A stretch of 64,000 nt of DNA from Parabacteroides sp. Marseille-P3160. Lineage in GTDB: Bacteria; Bacteroidota; Bacteroidia; Bacteroidales; Tannerellaceae. Made by a program: the position numbers and the translations under genes. Under the pieces are notes generated by a model that saw nothing but the letters and a program-made list of their open reading frames with translations, had not been told where the DNA came from and did not search any database. The DNA lies in NCBI RefSeq assembly GCF_900162725.1, contig NZ_LT799418.1, positions 4,224,548 to 4,288,547 of the forward strand, given 5' to 3'. Shown one piece after another: positions 23,909-34,182 of the stretch (the stretch's first letter is position 1; each line of letters begins with the position of its first letter).

Positions 23909-25945
23909 TTAATCATAAGTATCCCAACCCGGGTTCTGCGTCAGACGTTTGTTACGTTTTAATTCCGTTTTATCAATCGGCCAGAAATAAGTTTTCTCGG
24001 TAAAATTAGTAGGCAAGAAAGTAACGGCGACCGGTGTATGGAATAATTCCGGTTGATCTTGTGTCATCAAAGTATTACAGCCGTAAATTGGAGTGGATTC
24101 TTCCAGAGGAGCGTCTTTCCAACGGCGTAAATCATAATACCGGTGTCCTTCCGCCATAAATTCGATCTGACGCTCACGCTTTAAGCGTTTACGCATTTGA
24201 TCTTTATTGGCATACACTTCGTCCGGGTAGTCCGGAAGTCCGGCACGGATACGAACCGGATGAATACCTTTCTCCAATTCCCTGATATCACGGCTGATCG
24301 TATATGTCTTAGCGCCATCCCAGGAAGGAATCTGATAAGTTCCATTCAATTCGTTCAATGCTTCCGCATAGGCAAGCAGGATATCCGCATACCGGATATC
24401 AGTCGGCACTTTATTTGAGATTGTACCTCCTTCATCCTGTGAATCGGAAGGTTTAACGTACTTCTTTATGCCGATCCCGGTAATTTGCCAATTCACCGTA
24501 TTATTACGCCCATCTTGCAGTCCCCGGTAATACCAGACATACTGATTGCGGCGTTCCTGCTTGGTGGAACTTTGGAAATTCCAGAGACTACCGTTAAATG
24601 CGACCGATGCATAAAAACGCGGTTCGCGATTAGCATATTGCAAAGATGTACCTTCGGCCAATTGTTTATACTTTCCAGCGTCTTTATCTTCCTTTGTTAC
24701 AAAACCTTTCAGCCGCTCACTACCATCTCCACGACCTATTTCCTTGTCTTTTCCCGGGCAGTCGTTACCATCATTGATATAATAAGCATCCACCAGTTTT
24801 TGTGTTGTGCCATGGCAATTCCATCCTTTTGCATAACGAGGCAATTGATGTAATACCATATCCGTTATCCCGCTATTTTGATTTTGTCCACGTGTGAAGA
24901 TCAACTCCGGATTAGCGTAAGCATTCAATTCCCCATTGAAAACAGAACGATAAGATTCGAAAGGATCGATGTCCGCATAACCCTCCGGCCAATTCTTTTC
25001 CGAGAATTCCCCATCTTTATACGGTTCAGTCGTTGCCGGATAGTCCAGATTTCCGGATGTACGCGAGGAAGCCACATACAAACTGTACTGGTTCAATTCC
25101 ATTACATCTTTGGCTGCCGCGGCAGCTTTTGCCCATTTACTTTCATCGTATTCGGCAGACAACAAACGCTTTCCTTCGTGATCCACCAATTGTGCAGCGT
25201 ATGAACTCTGGTCTCCGTTCATAAGAGGACTGGCTGCATAAAGATATGCTTTGGCCCGGACAGCAAGGGCTGCCCCACGTGTAGGACGGGCAATCGTACG
25301 TAACTCACGTTTTAAAGGCAGGTCCTTTGCGGCCAAAGCCATTTCACTTGCAATATATTCCGCACATTCGTCATATGGCCTGCGGGGAATCGCCATTTCG
25401 TCATAACTGACGGTCTGATCCAGTATTTCATCGCCCAACAAGGGTATGGGTCCGAATCTACGCAACAATATCCAATATAAATAAGCTCTGACAAAACGGG
25501 CCTGGCCTTTGTAGTCTACTATTTCCTCCGGGGTCGCTTCTTCATTTAAATCGACATAATTCAGAAAGATAGTGGCTTTATTGATTCCTTTATAACAGTC
25601 CATCCATGAAAGCCTAATGGGCTCGGTGAAGTATGCATCCTGTAATTGACCGTTTTTAAGTTTATTATATTTTTCACCGGCACCACTTCCATGATCCGTA
25701 AAATACATATCGTCACTTCCGAACATGGTTAATACATATCCTTTGCTTCCAATATCCTGATTATACTTAGTCAGGTGAAAATACGTATCAGCTAACCATT
25801 GTTCGGTATAATCTTTGTCTTTAAAGACTTTCTCAAAAGTAATGCGATCCTGAAAAAAACGATCGGCATCCAGATAATCCTGGCAAGAGCTCATTCCGAA
25901 GCATAAGCTTAATGCAACAATTATATATAGAAATATCCTTTTCAT
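23909..25945 (-). CDS. SusD/RagB family surface glycan-binding lipoprotein
   Basis: A 678-residue lipoprotein (signal LSLCFGMSSC) of the SusD class that caps a SusC transporter and delivers sugars. Features: N-terminal TPR-like helices with the KGQARFVRAYLYWILLRRFG type motif (about residues 145-165), and the C-terminal YYDLRRWKDA with the final LTQNPGW. It is 11 bases after susC. It is longer than the 500-600 residue norm, as in several glycan-type SusDs. The substrate is not visible. Confidence 0.92.
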   Translation of the reverse strand: MKRIFLYIIVALSLCFGMSSCQDYLDADRFFQDRITFEKVFKDKDYTEQWLADTYFHLTKYNQDIGSKGYVLTMFGSDDMYFTDHGSGAGEKYNKLKNGQLQDAYFTEPIRLSWMDCYKGINKATIFLNYVDLNEEATPEEIVDYKGQARFVRAYLYWILLRRFGPIPLLGDEILDQTVSYDEMAIPRRPYDECAEYIASEMALAAKDLPLKRELRTIARPTRGAALAVRAKAYLYAASPLMNGDQSSYAAQLVDHEGKRLLSAEYDESKWAKAAAAAKDVMELNQYSLYVASSRTSGNLDYPATTEPYKDGEFSEKNWPEGYADIDPFESYRSVFNGELNAYANPELIFTRGQNQNSGITDMVLHQLPRYAKGWNCHGTTQKLVDAYYINDGNDCPGKDKEIGRGDGSERLKGFVTKEDKDAGKYKQLAEGTSLQYANREPRFYASVAFNGSLWNFQSSTKQERRNQYVWYYRGLQDGRNNTVNWQITGIGIKKYVKPSDSQDEGGTISNKVPTDIRYADILLAYAEALNELNGTYQIPSWDGAKTYTISRDIRELEKGIHPVRIRAGLPDYPDEVYANKDQMRKRLKRERQIEFMAEGHRYYDLRRWKDAPLEESTPIYGCNTLMTQDQPELFHTPVAVTFLPTNFTEKTYFWPIDKTELKRNKRLTQNPGWDTYD

Positions 25946-25956
25946 TTATTTATATA

Positions 25957-28900
25957 TTATAGGTTTATATTGAATCCAACTGATACAGATTTCGGAAGCG
26001 GATATTTGGTTCCTTGATCCGTGGCCTGTTCCGGATCCCATAGTTTAAAGCTGGACCAAGTGATAAGATTCGTCCCGATTACGAAAAAACGAAAACCGCT
26101 CAGTCGAACCTTGGTCAAAAGGGTTTTGGGCAAAGAATACCCAAGTTCCACCGTTTTCAAACGTACATAAGACCCGTTGCGAAGCCACATACTCGAAGCC
26201 TGATAGTTATTCGAATTGTAACCATAACTTAAGCGCGGATACTTTGCGTTAGGATTTTCCGTTGCTTCCGTACCTGAAATATCCCTCGATATCCAGTAAT
26301 TCCCTACAACATCTGTCAGGATATTCCCCCATTGTTCACCGCTAAAAGGTTTTACCGTTGGTCCATCAATAAAGAAAGAGGACTTGCCTGCCCCTTGGAA
26401 ATGCACATTTACATCCAAACCGTTCCAACTGGCCGAGGTACCTATACCATAGATTAAATTAGGTTTGGTCGTTGCACCGATTGCAACGCGATCGCCGTTA
26501 TCAATTACTCCATCCCCGTTTACATCTTTGTACTTGACATCTCCCGGTTGGACCGTTCCGAAGTTTTGTCTCGGACTATTGCGAATATCATCATAGTCTT
26601 TGAATAAGCCCAAAGCAATAAGTCCCTTGGCTTGGTTTACCCGATAGCCTTTTTCCATTTGATAAGGATATACATTATTTTCCTCATCTTTTTCAAGAAC
26701 TTCATTCTTGCTAAATGTCATATTCCCCCGTAATGTAAAATTCACTTGACCAATCTTTTCATTAAACGCAAAGTTTCCATCCCAACCTTCCGTTCTTACA
26801 CTACCCACATTTCCATATGGATTAGCATCAAAGACGGCCGTGAGCGGAAGAAATTGACGAAGCATGAATATGCCGTCCCGTTGCTCCCGGAAATAATCTG
26901 CCGTCAGAGAAAACTTATCATTGAGAATAGAAAGATCGAGTCCGACATCATGCTTTTCTGCGATTTCCCAGGTTATGTTCTTGGATCCCGGTTGGGTATA
27001 ACGCAAGCCATTATATAGATTACTGAAACTATAATCTCCCCAATTATACGATTCTCCTTGAGCAATTGTATATAAGTAAGGGAATCGTATGTCATTGCCG
27101 GCAGCATCTTTCATTTGGTCGTTACCCACCTTACCCCATGAATATCGTAGCTTGAACATGCTCAACCATTCCATGCCTTTTTTGATAATAGGTTCTTCCG
27201 CAATATTCCAGGCCATCGAATAGGCGGGGAAAAATCCGAATTGATTTCCGGGAGCCAAATTTTCGGATCCGGTATAACCAAAGTTGAAATTAACAAAATA
27301 ACGGTTGTTCCAATTATATGCAACACGCCCTGCAACGCCAAGGTGACGACGGGCAATTGCACTCTTCACATCATTGCCTATATTTTGTGTTTGTACTTTG
27401 GAATCTTGTGTATATTTGAACGTACCACTGAGATTATGCTGCGCAAACATACGGTCGTAATGAAACTCTGCCTCTAAATACTCTTTCCGATCCCCATCAC
27501 CATAGGCCGTTTGTGTCATTTCCATCTTATTTACGATACGTTTATATACGATCTCACCGTTCTGGTCGCGGAAACGTTCCGCCTTCCATAATTCGGGGCG
27601 TTTTACACGCCGGATTGTATTCTCATTATTGGTATCGAAACCGAAACGACCGGTAAAGCTTAATCCTTTAGTTATAAAGTCCAAATTCTGTTCTAATGTT
27701 ACATTCGTCTGGATCTCGTTCCACCAACGTTCACGATAACCGGTCTGCGTAGCCAAGACCCATGGATTCATTTGATAACTAATACCGTCTTCATATTCTG
27801 TATATCCATATGCCGGAATATATCCATTTGAATAGACAACCGGGCTGGCAACCGGATTATATCCCATAATAGATCTCCAAATATCGTCCCCATAAGCCCC
27901 CGGTTCATTTTGTTTTCTTAAAGCTCCGGCTATACCGACCTTCAATAGGGTTGTTTTGGTAATATCGATATCTGCGTTCATACGGTAATTCCAACGTTTA
28001 TGATTTGCATTCGTCTGATAATCGCTTTTTAATGTCTGGTCGGTTTTATACATGCCTTGTTCCTCTAAGTAGCTGGCGGATATAAAATAGCGTGTATTCC
28101 GCCCTCCCCCGTTCATATTCAGCGAAGTACGATAAGTCATAGCCCCATCTTTCAGCAACAGATCCTGCCAATCTACGTTCGGAAGCAAGTCCGGATCTAA
28201 TCCCATGCGGAGAATATCCAATTCGCTATCCAAAAAGATCGGCTCCCTATTGCGGGTAATACGCGCTTCGTTCATCATGGAAGCATATTGGTAGCCATCC
28301 ACAAAGTCCGGGGTGAACGTACGGGTATTATAAATAGCTTCCACTTTGGCGTCAATAGTGATCTTACCTTCATTTCCCCGTTTGGTAGTAATCAGGACGA
28401 CACCATTGGCTCCTCGTGAGCCGTAGATAGCTGTTTCGGAAGCATCTTTTAGCACGGTAAAAGATTCGATGTCTTCAATGTTCAACTGTGACATATCCCG
28501 TTCAAAGCCATCCACTAAAACCAAGGCGCTACTTCCGGCTCCAAATGTAGAGATACCTCTAATCCAGAATTCGGAAATATTTTCCCCCGGTTGACCGGAT
28601 GTCTGCATTGCCAACACACCGGACACATTACCCGCCAGAGCATTTACAATGCTACCGCTTGGATTGGACTTCAATTGGTCCACTTTTACAGTAGAAACGG
28701 CACCGGTCAGCGTTAATTTTTTTTGCCGGCCCGTACCTGTAATGACCACTTCATCAATCGCATTGGATTCCGCCAGCTTCATTACCACATTCACAACAAG
28801 CTGGTCCTTAACCAATATTTCCTGCTTTTCATAACCTATATAAGAAAATACCAAACGGTTATACGGTTCCATTTTAATCTTATATTTTCCATCGAGATCA

Positions 28901-29091
28901 GTAGCAGCTCCCAAACCCGGTACATCTTTTACTATGATATTTACTCCGATTAACGGCTCTTTGTTCTCATCCATCACTGTACCGGTCACTTCTATCTGCT
29001 TTCCCCCATTTTGAGAATATGCCTCCCACGCAAGGCTAAGCAACAGAATAAATGCAATAAAAAATCGGTTCATAATTTTACTTTTTTTCAT
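25957..29091 (-). CDS. SusC/RagA family TonB-dependent outer-membrane transporter
   Basis: A 1044-residue TonB-linked transporter that imports oligosaccharides across the outer membrane with its SusD lid. It has a signal peptide (LLSLAWEAYSQ), a carboxypeptidase-D-regulatory-like domain (EVTGTVMDENKEPLIGVN, about residues 34-51), a TonB-box and plug (DEVVITGTGRQ, VLVDGFERDMSQL, GSRGANGVVLITTKRG) and a large beta-barrel ending in GFNINL. It lies 2 bases after the IPT/NHL gene. No regulator gene lies beside the operon. Confidence 0.95.
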   Translation of the reverse strand: MKKSKIMNRFFIAFILLLSLAWEAYSQNGGKQIEVTGTVMDENKEPLIGVNIIVKDVPGLGAATDLDGKYKIKMEPYNRLVFSYIGYEKQEILVKDQLVVNVVMKLAESNAIDEVVITGTGRQKKLTLTGAVSTVKVDQLKSNPSGSIVNALAGNVSGVLAMQTSGQPGENISEFWIRGISTFGAGSSALVLVDGFERDMSQLNIEDIESFTVLKDASETAIYGSRGANGVVLITTKRGNEGKITIDAKVEAIYNTRTFTPDFVDGYQYASMMNEARITRNREPIFLDSELDILRMGLDPDLLPNVDWQDLLLKDGAMTYRTSLNMNGGGRNTRYFISASYLEEQGMYKTDQTLKSDYQTNANHKRWNYRMNADIDITKTTLLKVGIAGALRKQNEPGAYGDDIWRSIMGYNPVASPVVYSNGYIPAYGYTEYEDGISYQMNPWVLATQTGYRERWWNEIQTNVTLEQNLDFITKGLSFTGRFGFDTNNENTIRRVKRPELWKAERFRDQNGEIVYKRIVNKMEMTQTAYGDGDRKEYLEAEFHYDRMFAQHNLSGTFKYTQDSKVQTQNIGNDVKSAIARRHLGVAGRVAYNWNNRYFVNFNFGYTGSENLAPGNQFGFFPAYSMAWNIAEEPIIKKGMEWLSMFKLRYSWGKVGNDQMKDAAGNDIRFPYLYTIAQGESYNWGDYSFSNLYNGLRYTQPGSKNITWEIAEKHDVGLDLSILNDKFSLTADYFREQRDGIFMLRQFLPLTAVFDANPYGNVGSVRTEGWDGNFAFNEKIGQVNFTLRGNMTFSKNEVLEKDEENNVYPYQMEKGYRVNQAKGLIALGLFKDYDDIRNSPRQNFGTVQPGDVKYKDVNGDGVIDNGDRVAIGATTKPNLIYGIGTSASWNGLDVNVHFQGAGKSSFFIDGPTVKPFSGEQWGNILTDVVGNYWISRDISGTEATENPNAKYPRLSYGYNSNNYQASSMWLRNGSYVRLKTVELGYSLPKTLLTKVRLSGFRFFVIGTNLITWSSFKLWDPEQATDQGTKYPLPKSVSVGFNINL

Positions 29092-29093
29092 GC

Positions 29094-30518
29094 TTACTCT
29101 TCCCCTTCCTTTTCAGATCCATCACTTTGTACATCTTCTTCAACTGCGATCATACGGATACGACGATTCTGGACATCCCCTATATAAAATGTCTTTGTTT
29201 CTTCGTCATAAGCAAGTCCGCATGGCTGATCGAAACGGGCCTCTTTACGCAAATCACCGTCGATATATCCATAATGCTTACTATCCAAACCTTCGCTTCC
29301 CCGTCCGGCAAATGTGGTAACCATGCCTTCCGGTGTAATTTTCCGAATGCTACCGGTATGTCTGTCACAAACATAGAAATCATAGATATCCGACTTTCCT
29401 TGCTTTTCATACTTTTCATTCTTCACGAAAACACCCTGCCAGGGTGTATCAAACCGGGCAGCAGTACCTACGCCGTCAACCCAGCCGTTGCTTCCGTAGT
29501 TTCCTACGAAAGGTTGCGGAATATCCAATCTCTTTTCCGCCCAGTTATAATTACTTTTTACAATGCAATGATTATTATGAATGATCAAATACGCATAATT
29601 TCCGGTAGGATGAAACACGATACCGATTTCATAACCGTTAGCCCATACCTTAAAAAGTTCCTTCTTGTCTTTATCAACTATCGGATCGAATCTCCAAATC
29701 GAACCTCCTTCCCATTGGCTGAAATAAACTTCTCCGTTTACCGGATGTACCGCAGAACCATTGCAACTTCGTGACCGGGTTACCACTTCGGCTCTTAAAA
29801 AATTTTCGCTCCGAGGCAATACCACATTACTTATTCCGTCCTCACTCCCTTGGTCATTGCCTACAAGCATATTGTCACTGCCGGGAAACCATGAAATCGT
29901 ACGAGGTCGCGAAATATTCATTTGTCCAGTCGTTACTGTTGTACTTACTTCCCGCTTTTCCAAATCGATCAGACGAATACTGGAATATTCTTCTACTCCA
30001 TAGAGATGTTTCGAATTTTTCGGGTCGAAAGATAACCAGGAAACAACATTGAAACCGGCCGTTTCAAACGGGCCATCGGTCACTTTATATTCCCCAGTCT
30101 CACTTACATATCCACAAAGTGTAGAAACTACTGTTTTACTTTCGTATTTGAACTTTTCAATGGCTTCCACTTCAGAGATGTTAGACTCGGTACCAATGGA
30201 AACTTTAACCGTTCCTTCATATGCACGCGATGGAACAACACAATAAATACACTCTCCATTACTACCGATAACCTTAGCCTTAAGACCGCCTATCGTCACG
30301 TTAATGAGAGATAAGTCCGTCCCGAAATTCTCCCCGTAAATGAATAAACGGGTACGAGCGGCTCCATTTTTAGGAGTAAACTCTGTTATTTTAACAGGTT
30401 GCGATGGATCATAATTCTTATTACCCGCATTGTCATCGTCTTTACAGCTACAGACAATACAAAATAATATAATCATGAGAAGTATTGTTACTGGATTTTT
30501 TTCATCCTGTATTTTCAT
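29094..30518 (-). CDS. IPT/TIG and NHL-repeat surface lipoprotein
   Basis: A 474-residue lipoprotein (signal ending IVCSC). An IPT/TIG domain (ITEFTPKNGAARTRLFIYGENFG, about residues 43-65) is followed by NHL-type propeller repeats (VDGVGTAARFDTPWQGVFV, FDQPCGLAYDEETKTFYIGD, about residues 340-460). Such proteins are found in glycan-use loci and may bind sugar at the cell surface. It is first in the operon, and translation is nearly coupled to susC. The long AT-rich region upstream should hold the promoter. Confidence 0.85.
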   Translation of the reverse strand: MKIQDEKNPVTILLMIILFCIVCSCKDDDNAGNKNYDPSQPVKITEFTPKNGAARTRLFIYGENFGTDLSLINVTIGGLKAKVIGSNGECIYCVVPSRAYEGTVKVSIGTESNISEVEAIEKFKYESKTVVSTLCGYVSETGEYKVTDGPFETAGFNVVSWLSFDPKNSKHLYGVEEYSSIRLIDLEKREVSTTVTTGQMNISRPRTISWFPGSDNMLVGNDQGSEDGISNVVLPRSENFLRAEVVTRSRSCNGSAVHPVNGEVYFSQWEGGSIWRFDPIVDKDKKELFKVWANGYEIGIVFHPTGNYAYLIIHNNHCIVKSNYNWAEKRLDIPQPFVGNYGSNGWVDGVGTAARFDTPWQGVFVKNEKYEKQGKSDIYDFYVCDRHTGSIRKITPEGMVTTFAGRGSEGLDSKHYGYIDGDLRKEARFDQPCGLAYDEETKTFYIGDVQNRRIRMIAVEEDVQSDGSEKEGEE

Positions 30519-31230
30519 AATAAAATTTTATTTAAAATATTTACCGAATAATTAAAACATTAGCAAAAAACATTTTACTATTTACATATTAGATAGGAAA
30601 AGGACATAAGAATTCCCCTGCTAAAGAGGAAGGTTTTTTAGATTTATATTCGTAGATTTTGATATTCTTGTTTAAGGTATATTAGCGTTAAGATTATTAA
30701 AAAAAACTGGTTGAGATTAACTATTTTTCAATGTATTAGCATTATTTTTATTTCATAGGCATTTCTGATTTTAGACAAGTTAACAATAAGGATTTTTACA
30801 TACTATACTCTCATAAGTTTAAATCTAAGGTTTAGTAAGTTTTTTTCATTTTATTAATCATATGATTATTTCTATTAAAAATAAGGTTTAATATTATCTA
30901 TAAAGCAAACATTATCTATCAATATACTGACAACAAACTATATATAACCATATTATCGGCATAGTTCTATCAGCATCTCTTCTTAGGAAGAAGGTGATCT
31001 TTATCAATAGATCTTATAATGATGCGTCAAAACTAATAAACATTTTAAATGTAAACAAATATTTAACCTATTTTTTTATAAAAAAGAGCTTCGATATTAT
31101 CATATATTTAACAAAGGAAGTATTCTAATAAATATTTTGGAATATAGAATAATTAATAAATCATTAAAATATAAGGATAAAAGATAATACTCAGCTAAAA
31201 AGATTGTTTCGTTTTAATAATCATTTACTT
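30519..31230. other. Long AT-rich intergenic region ahead of the SusCD operon
   Basis: About 710 bases with no supported gene, very AT-rich with many short A and T runs. It must contain the operon promoter, but I find no TAnnTTTG on the minus strand close to the first gene. No tRNA, riboswitch or strong hairpin was recognised. It is bounded on the right by the nadC remnant. Confidence 0.5.
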
Positions 31231-31348
31231 CTCCTCGAAATTATCTATTGATACTATGCGCAACTATGCCGATGTAACGTGGACTACATCTACGTTGGGA
31301 TTCTAACCTACTCCTTAGGCATGGATATGAGCCTGAAAGCGGTATAAA
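31231..31348 (+). pseudogene. Decayed duplicate of the nadC 3' end
   Basis: The bases match the last ~115 bases of nadC (from about 22513 to 22628). The final 22 bases through the stop codon are identical; before that the copy carries many substitutions, a one-base loss after GCCGA and one missing codon, yet still reads VDYI..G.LT.S...DMSLKAV against nadC. There is no upstream coding frame, so it is a remnant. It points to insertion of the operon between the two copies. Confidence 0.8.
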
Positions 31349-31371
31349 TATATTTAGGCATTCCTCTTTTT

Positions 31372-32799
31372 TTAGTCAAAAATATAGGGAGTAGTAGAAT
31401 TAGAGTTTTTTATAGGAATATAAGGACCTTCTTCTGCGTCACCTTGTTGCACTCTCCACTTTTCCATCTTGGCCCGGAATTCCTTAATCATATTAATATA
31501 GTTGGGATCTTCTGCTATATTATTTAACTCATTGGGATCATAAATTATATCATACAATTCTTCTTTGGGGCGATTATGATAACGCCATAAGACAGATGCT
31601 GCATGTTCTGACCTAAATGATTGAACCAACCATGAATTCCAATATCCTGCAGGTGGCTTGGCCTTGTCTATGTGGGTTGTATATAAAATCTCCGGGGCCA
31701 AATTCAATATATACTTATATCTTTTAGTTCTAATCATCCTCATCGGCGCTTCATTCATAGTTCCATCCCCGGTATGTGAAGCATATACTTCAGTAAGGTG
31801 TTCATTTGTTTTGCCTTTAAGTAGAGGAAGAAAGCTTTTTCCATCGATTTCTGGAATTTGAGCATTTTCCCCTCCGGCGATTTCGAATAAAGTCGGTAAG
31901 ATATCTGTTAGCGAAACCAAAGCGTCCGTACTCTTATTACCTTGAACGATGCCAGGATATTTAATAATTAATGGAACGCGGATACCATAATCGTAAAGCC
32001 CCCATTTACCAAAAGCCCATTGAGGACCTTGATCAGATGTAAAAATAACTATTGTATTATCTTCTATCCCATATTTTTCCAAACTTTTTAATAACAGGCC
32101 TAAATTATTATCCATCTTTGAAACATCCGTATAATAACGAGCTCTTGCCATCCTTGTCTCCTCTGTATCAATATGGAAGGGAGGCATATCTATTGTCTTG
32201 GGATCATACTCGGCTTTTTCCGGCCAATGTACATGAGGGCTATGGTCGTTGACCATTAAAAGAAAGGGCTGTTTCTTTTGTGAGGCCTTATGAAGCCATT
32301 CATCAACTGGTTGCATTTTTAAATCTGTCCAGAGAACGTCCTTCCCGTCGTGTCCATTTTCCGGAATATTTGTTTTATGGATTAATTCAAAAGGGTATTG
32401 GGACATAGGGCCGAGATGTAGTTTTCCTGCAAGAGCCGTTTTATATCCTTGGGATTGAAGATAAGACGGCAAAGTCTTGACCCGTTCTCTAATTCCTGTA
32501 TGGTTGGCGTGTGCTCCATTTCGAAAAGAATAAAGCCCTGTATGAAGTGCAGCTCTGGAGGGAGCACTCGTCGGAGAAGCAGCAAATGCATTTGAAAACA
32601 GTAAACCGTCTTGAGCCAATCTATTCAGGTTTGGCGTTCGTATGATTACATTCCCATAGGGGGTTATGTCATTAGCTCCAAGATCATCGGCTACAAAAAT
32701 AACGATATTCGGCTTTTCTTGATTTGTTGCAGGTTCTGCAGCGCCTACAGAAATAGGCATAAGCATAGAGCCTATTGCTATTTGTTTTATACGTTTCAT
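31372..32799 (-). CDS. Sulfatase (S1 family, Ser-type)
   Basis: A 475-residue exported sulfatase that removes sulfate from a sulfated glycan or similar ester. The metal-binding DD is in VADDLGAND (residues 37-45). The modification motif is S78-A-P-S-R82 followed by AALHTG, a serine-type site that the anaerobic maturase (anSME) would turn to formylglycine. Later marks are LAGKLHLG and FTSDQGPQWAFGKWGLYD. A signal peptide is present (GSMLMPISVGA). It ends 24 bases from the nadC remnant and is 66 bases after the acetyltransferase gene, so it was probably nadC's original neighbour rather than part of the inserted operon. Confidence 0.92.
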   Translation of the reverse strand: MKRIKQIAIGSMLMPISVGAAEPATNQEKPNIVIFVADDLGANDITPYGNVIIRTPNLNRLAQDGLLFSNAFAASPTSAPSRAALHTGLYSFRNGAHANHTGIRERVKTLPSYLQSQGYKTALAGKLHLGPMSQYPFELIHKTNIPENGHDGKDVLWTDLKMQPVDEWLHKASQKKQPFLLMVNDHSPHVHWPEKAEYDPKTIDMPPFHIDTEETRMARARYYTDVSKMDNNLGLLLKSLEKYGIEDNTIVIFTSDQGPQWAFGKWGLYDYGIRVPLIIKYPGIVQGNKSTDALVSLTDILPTLFEIAGGENAQIPEIDGKSFLPLLKGKTNEHLTEVYASHTGDGTMNEAPMRMIRTKRYKYILNLAPEILYTTHIDKAKPPAGYWNSWLVQSFRSEHAASVLWRYHNRPKEELYDIIYDPNELNNIAEDPNYINMIKEFRAKMEKWRVQQGDAEEGPYIPIKNSNSTTPYIFD

Positions 32800-32865
32800 C
32801 TGTTAATATTCCTGGATTTTGTTTTAAAAGGATTCTTTTATCATACTGAACAATGAATGACGAGG

Positions 32866-33444
32866 TTATTGGGTAATGCGGGTGACGTTGCCAACCTCCA
32901 AAAGATAGATCTCTCCACTCTCGGGACAAGTAGCCCTGCCCGATTCATCAAATTGAAGCCGATGCCCGTAGGCGCTAACCCATCCGGCCGGGCGGGCGGG
33001 ATTGCCAACCCATAAAGCATAGGGAGGCACCTCTTTTGTAACGACGGCCCCGGCGCCGATCATCGCATAGGCACCAATCTTTATGCCACAGAGAATCGTT
33101 GCGTTCGCTCCGATCGTTGCCCCTCGCTGCACCAAAGTACGGTAATATTGATCTTTACGTGGTACGGCGCTACGCGGATTCAGTATATTGGTAAACACAC
33201 AACTCGGTCCCAGGAAAACATCGTCTTCACAAATGACTCCGGTATAGATGGAGACATTGTTCTGTACTTTCACGCCATTGCCCAGCACTACCTCCGGGGA
33301 AATGACTACATTCTGCCCGATATTACAATCCTTTCCGACCACACATCCAGTCATTAGATGAGAGAAATGCCAAATACGGGTGCCTTCCCCGATGGTACAG
33401 CCGGGATCGATGACGGCGGTTTCGTGTGCTTGATAAGTTGCCAT
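32866..33444 (-). CDS. WbpD/WlbB-like left-handed beta-helix N-acetyltransferase
   Basis: A 192-residue hexapeptide-repeat transferase. The order [39 protein letters not shown] and a [23 protein letters not shown] helix region match WbpD/WlbB enzymes that acetylate UDP-3-amino-2-acetamido glucuronate for surface polysaccharide. The C-terminal tail contains a Cys ([13 protein letters not shown]). It is 12 bases after the methyltransferase gene, likely in one operon with the sulfatase behind it. The sugar is inferred from family. Confidence 0.8.
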   Translation of the reverse strand: MATYQAHETAVIDPGCTIGEGTRIWHFSHLMTGCVVGKDCNIGQNVVISPEVVLGNGVKVQNNVSIYTGVICEDDVFLGPSCVFTNILNPRSAVPRKDQYYRTLVQRGATIGANATILCGIKIGAYAMIGAGAVVTKEVPPYALWVGNPARPAGWVSAYGHRLQFDESGRATCPESGEIYLLEVGNVTRITQ

Positions 33445-33456
33445 AACGTGGTATTT

Positions 33457-34161
33457 TTATTTGTAGATTAAAAAGATAGCCGGAATCTTATTCAAATCGG
33501 GTGCATTCTTCGTCCATTCCTTCACCGGGCGGGTATGGATATATTCCCCTTCACAGGAAATATTGGCGGCCACGCAGAGTTTAGTCGACGGACGGCAAAT
33601 GCGAATCAAATCTTCCAGCAACTTTTGGTTGCGGTAAGGCGTTTCAATAAATAACTGAGTCTGATTTTCGGAATAGATACGCCCCTCCAATTTCTTTATC
33701 ATCTCAGTCCGTTGCCCGGCTTCAATCGGTAAATAGCCATGGAAAGCGAAACTTTGTCCGTTGAATCCGGAAGCCATCACCGACAACAGGATCGAAGAAG
33801 GGCCGACTAAGGGAACCACCGGATAATTCTTCCGTTGGGCAATCGCCACGACATCGGCACCGGGATCGGCAATGGCCGGGCATCCCGCTTCAGAAATGAC
33901 GCCGACCGATTCCCCATTTGCGAGCGGCTCCAAGTAGGAGGCGATCTGTTCCGCCAAAGTATGCTTATTTAGTTCGTAAAATGTTAATGAATCAATATCG
34001 ATCGCCGGATCCGTTTTTTTCAAGAAACGGCGTGCCGTCCGCACATTTTCCACAATGAAATGGCGGATCTGAAGAATTACTTCGCGATTATACCCGGGAA
34101 GCACTTTCCAATGTTCCGTATCCCCAAGTGTGACAGGTATCAAAAAAAGAGCAGGTTGCAT
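33457..34161 (-). CDS. RsmI-like SAM-dependent methyltransferase
   Basis: About 234 residues of the tetrapyrrole-methylase fold. SEAGCPAIADPGADVV matches the SDAGTPGISDPG core of RsmI, which methylates the ribose of C1402 in 16S rRNA, and VPLVGPSSILLSVMASG matches its second block. The N-terminus (PALFLIPVTLGD) departs from the canonical LYLVATPIGNL, so this is the short Bacteroidetes variant; the target is uncertain. The start at 34161 is chosen because a -7 element at 34183-34190 overlaps the longer frame starting at 34194. Confidence 0.8.
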   Translation of the reverse strand: MQPALFLIPVTLGDTEHWKVLPGYNREVILQIRHFIVENVRTARRFLKKTDPAIDIDSLTFYELNKHTLAEQIASYLEPLANGESVGVISEAGCPAIADPGADVVAIAQRKNYPVVPLVGPSSILLSVMASGFNGQSFAFHGYLPIEAGQRTEMIKKLEGRIYSENQTQLFIETPYRNQKLLEDLIRICRPSTKLCVAANISCEGEYIHTRPVKEWTKNAPDLNKIPAIFLIYK

Positions 34162-34182
34162 ATAAATAAGTCCTATTGTGAG

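Noticed and set aside
29127-29774. 215-residue plus-strand open frame under the IPT/NHL gene
   Set aside because: Antisense to a gene with a clear signal peptide and repeats; no recognisable product.
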